DNA of 64,000 nt from Oligoflexia bacterium (GTDB taxonomy: Bacteria > Bdellovibrionota_G > JALEGL01): the NCBI GenBank assembly GCA_035326705.1, contig DAOLES010000003.1, forward strand, positions 248,001 through 312,000. The letters run 5' to 3'. A program made the position numbers and the translations under genes. Shown here one piece after another: positions 61,866-64,000 of the stretch. A model generated the notes under the pieces. The model saw only the letters and a program-made list of their open reading frames with translations, had not been told where the DNA came from and did no database searches. Each line of letters starts with the position of its first letter. Within the stretch, counting starts at the first letter, position 1.

Positions 61866-63011
61866 ATGCAAAGAACGCAATTTTACCTTATTGTTAGCAT
61901 TGTTTTAAATAGCCCTTGGGCCCTTGCCTTTAAAATGATCTCTTTCAACGGTAATATTGCCCGCTGGCATAACAATGTTGTTAACTATGTTATGGATTCT
62001 AGAGGCAGTGATGATTTCACCAATGGTTGCGATAGTCATGGTGCATGTGAAAGTGAGCGCCAAGCCATTGCTAAAGCCTTTGCAACTTGGGAAAATGTCG
62101 AAAATATCAACTTAAAGTTTAACGAACAAAACCCAAAAAAAATTAATACAACGGGTTATAACAATGAAAACTCCATCAAATGGATAGAGCGTAATTGGAC
62201 CAGTCAATCCTTTGCTCCTGAAAGATATGCCATAGCTGTTACAGTCCAAACCTTTAAAACATCTAACAATGAAATTTTAGATATGGATATTTACGCCAAT
62301 GGACAATATTTTAAATGGGCCGTTATTAATAGCATAACTGAAAACAATTTAAGTGATGCCATGGATATCCAAAATATTTTTACTCATGAAATTGGACATG
62401 GCATAGGCATTGATCACAGTTCAGAAAATTATTATGAAAGATCTAACGAGCATTATCTAGCAACCATGTTTTATTCTTCAGCAAAAGGAGAAACGTTTAG
62501 ACGTGACCTAAAAAGCTTGGATATTGGTGCCGCACAACATGCCTACAGCAACATCAATTTACCAAAACCAAATGTTAGTGATATTTCACAAAACAGCTTT
62601 GATCTTACCAATCAATACATCTTTCAAGTTAATATAGAAGGCTCTAACTTTACGGACTCAACTTTAGTTTCAGTAAAAGTAGGTATTTATAATGATGATG
62701 TGCAAGCAAAAATTATTTCAAGAGATGATGACAGCATGTTGGTAGAGTTTAATTTTTTGGGCATGCCCAGTGGTAGCTATGATTTAAGAGTTGCCAACAG
62801 TTACAAGGATAGCGATTTAGACATTATACCTAACGCGATTGTCATTGAATCTCCATATGCTGCTGCGGATAAATATAGTAATACTACAGATCCATTTGCA
62901 GGTAAGCGCGGCTGCCAGTCTAATGCTTCTTCACCGTCCTTGATTATTTTGCTTTTAACCGCATTAATAGCATTTACTTTTCAAAGAAGATTTACTTTAA
63001 TTCATTCTTAA
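61866..63011 (+). CDS. Matrixin-like zinc metalloprotease with a C-terminal sorting-like tail
   Basis: The 381-residue protein has a signal peptide (about residues 1-20, ending ALA), a matrixin-type catalytic domain with the zinc motif HEIGHGIGIDH (about residues 176-186), then an Ig-like (TIG/IPT) domain near 240-340 (FQVNIEGSNFTDSTLV). The C-terminal tail has KRGCQSNASS, a hydrophobic stretch and RRF, like the M28 peptidase at 32716. It should be a surface-anchored or secreted protease. Confidence 0.9.
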   Translation: MQRTQFYLIVSIVLNSPWALAFKMISFNGNIARWHNNVVNYVMDSRGSDDFTNGCDSHGACESERQAIAKAFATWENVENINLKFNEQNPKKINTTGYNNENSIKWIERNWTSQSFAPERYAIAVTVQTFKTSNNEILDMDIYANGQYFKWAVINSITENNLSDAMDIQNIFTHEIGHGIGIDHSSENYYERSNEHYLATMFYSSAKGETFRRDLKSLDIGAAQHAYSNINLPKPNVSDISQNSFDLTNQYIFQVNIEGSNFTDSTLVSVKVGIYNDDVQAKIISRDDDSMLVEFNFLGMPSGSYDLRVANSYKDSDLDIIPNAIVIESPYAAADKYSNTTDPFAGKRGCQSNASSPSLIILLLTALIAFTFQRRFTLIHS

Positions 63012-63086
63012 AACAAAAAACAAACCCAACAATATTTTTGAAAACATAGTTTTCATTGAATAAAACTTGTATAGTATTTTTATTCA

Positions 63087-64000
63087 ATGATTAATCATCA
63101 AAACAAAAAAAATAAGCCCATTGTTATTGTTGGTGCAGGTATTACTGGCCTGGCTTGCGCCTATTTTCTCAAAAAAACAGGTAGACCTATTTATATTATT
63201 GAAAAATCAAAACAAGCTGGCGGCTTGCTTTCTTGTTTTAAGCACAATGGCTACACATTAGAAAAATTTTATCACCATTTCTTCAATGAAGATGCTGAAC
63301 TAAAACAACTGATACAACACCTTAAACTTGAGCAAAGCTTTCAATCTTTTCCAAGCAGCGTTGGCATAGAACATCAAGGACAATTCTTTCCTTTCACCAC
63401 AGTCAAAGACCTCTTAAATTTCACTCCCCTTTCTTTTATCAATCGCATTCGTTTTGGTGTTTGCTCACTTATTCTTGGTAAACTATTAAACTGGAAACAT
63501 TATCACCATATTTCTGCTTATGCTTGGTTTTTAAAATATGTTGGAAAGCAGGCCACAAAAATTATTTGGCAGCCCATGATGATGGGAAAATTTTCTGATG
63601 CTTATAAAACTATTCCTTTAGCTTGGTTCATAGGTAGGCTTAAGCAACGCATGAGCAGTAGAAAACAATCTGGTGCGGAATCTTTGTATTATATTATGGG
63701 TAGCATAGAAAACTTCATTACAAATTTAATCAAAGACTTAAAACAAAGTAATATCAGTATGATTTATGAAGATCAGATTCATACTATTGAAAGCCATGAT
63801 AATAGTATCACTCAAATAACAACTAAAAACGGTTTAAGTTTTGATGATCCTTATCTTATCTTAACCACACCAAGCCATGTATCTGCAGACCTTTTAAAGA
63901 CCGTGGATGTACAATTAAGCCAAACTCTAAAGAGCATTGAATATTATCATGCCCATTGCATGGTGCTTATTTTAAAAAAATCACTATCCCCCGTTTATTG
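63087..64000 (+). CDS. FAD-dependent amine-oxidase-family protein, N-terminal part (runs off the window)
   Basis: The frame is open to the right edge. The N terminus has the FAD-binding PIVIVGAGITGLACAYFL (dinucleotide-binding fold) followed by IIEKSKQAGGLLSC. The following segments (FYHHFFNEDAELKQLI, FTTVKDLLNFTPLS, WQPMMMGKFSD) fit the protoporphyrinogen oxidase/UDP-galactopyranose mutase-like branch of amine oxidases. The reaction cannot be told from this part. About 304 residues are visible. Confidence 0.88.
   Translation, partial: MINHQNKKNKPIVIVGAGITGLACAYFLKKTGRPIYIIEKSKQAGGLLSCFKHNGYTLEKFYHHFFNEDAELKQLIQHLKLEQSFQSFPSSVGIEHQGQFFPFTTVKDLLNFTPLSFINRIRFGVCSLILGKLLNWKHYHHISAYAWFLKYVGKQATKIIWQPMMMGKFSDAYKTIPLAWFIGRLKQRMSSRKQSGAESLYYIMGSIENFITNLIKDLKQSNISMIYEDQIHTIESHDNSITQITTKNGLSFDDPYLILTTPSHVSADLLKTVDVQLSQTLKSIEYYHAHCMVLILKKSLSPVY

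Overview
The window is a 64 kb piece of an AT-rich Gram-negative chromosome with short intergenic gaps. Lipoproteins, TolC/HlyD export genes, an MsbA-type exporter and LepB support a diderm. The presence of a Lon-like LonB/YcbZ protease, a CpaF ATPase, a delta-60 lipoprotein, secreted proteases with MYXO-CTERM-like tails and a conserved gene between carA and carB suggests the old deltaproteobacterial groups (Bdellovibrionota or Myxococcota relatives). That placement is inference; no 16S rRNA gene is present.

Layout. 1-4.8 kb: pyrimidine operon on the minus strand (small membrane protein, pyrB, pyrC, carA, unknown gene, carB running off the left edge). 4.9-7.5 kb: an HDAC11-like fragment, then two tandem ~168 bp units that repeat the 3' end of lepA, then lepA. 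7.5-9.8 kb: ribbon-helix-helix protein, lytic transglycosylase, pgsA, a small coiled-coil protein, tRNA-Ala(GGC). 9.8-14.2 kb: a looser accessory stretch (DUF1398 protein, gene remnants, a hydrolase, DUF1801, tag). 14.3-19.3 kb: a glucose-type ABC importer (gtsABC plus MalK-type ATPase) with a ROK glucokinase. 19.6-24 kb: a winged-helix regulator, ABC exporter, HlyD and TolC operon whose ABC protein has lost its ATPase motifs. 24-35 kb: ABC-2 exporter, EVE protein, delta-60 lipoprotein, phospholipase D, DegS/DegQ-like protease, Lon-like protease, M28 peptidase, rhomboid-like protein. 35-40.6 kb: two paralogous VWA lipoproteins, an orphan cpaF and a coiled-coil lipoprotein. 40.8-50.8 kb: the housekeeping cluster rpsB-tsf-pyrH-frr-uppS-dxr-rseP-tsaB-lepB-pilZ-mutY. 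50.8-64 kb: a signal-peptidase-like pseudoenzyme, several unknown exported proteins, tRNA-Leu(GAG), an MsbA-like exporter, a beta-helix lipoprotein, gltX, a His-rich secreted protein with a matrixin protease, and a partial FAD oxidoreductase.

The most notable non-genic signals are two dispersed repeat families. Family B (four copies: two beside lepA, one between tsf and pyrH, one just after tRNA-Leu) has two consecutive hairpins. The stems differ in sequence between copies but pairing is kept, and the second hairpin always has a GCG or CGC loop. Family A is a near-perfect 31-bp palindrome in three copies, in both orientations. A second theme is pseudoenzymes: the ABC exporter, the signal peptidase paralogue and the rhomboid-like protein have all lost catalytic residues.
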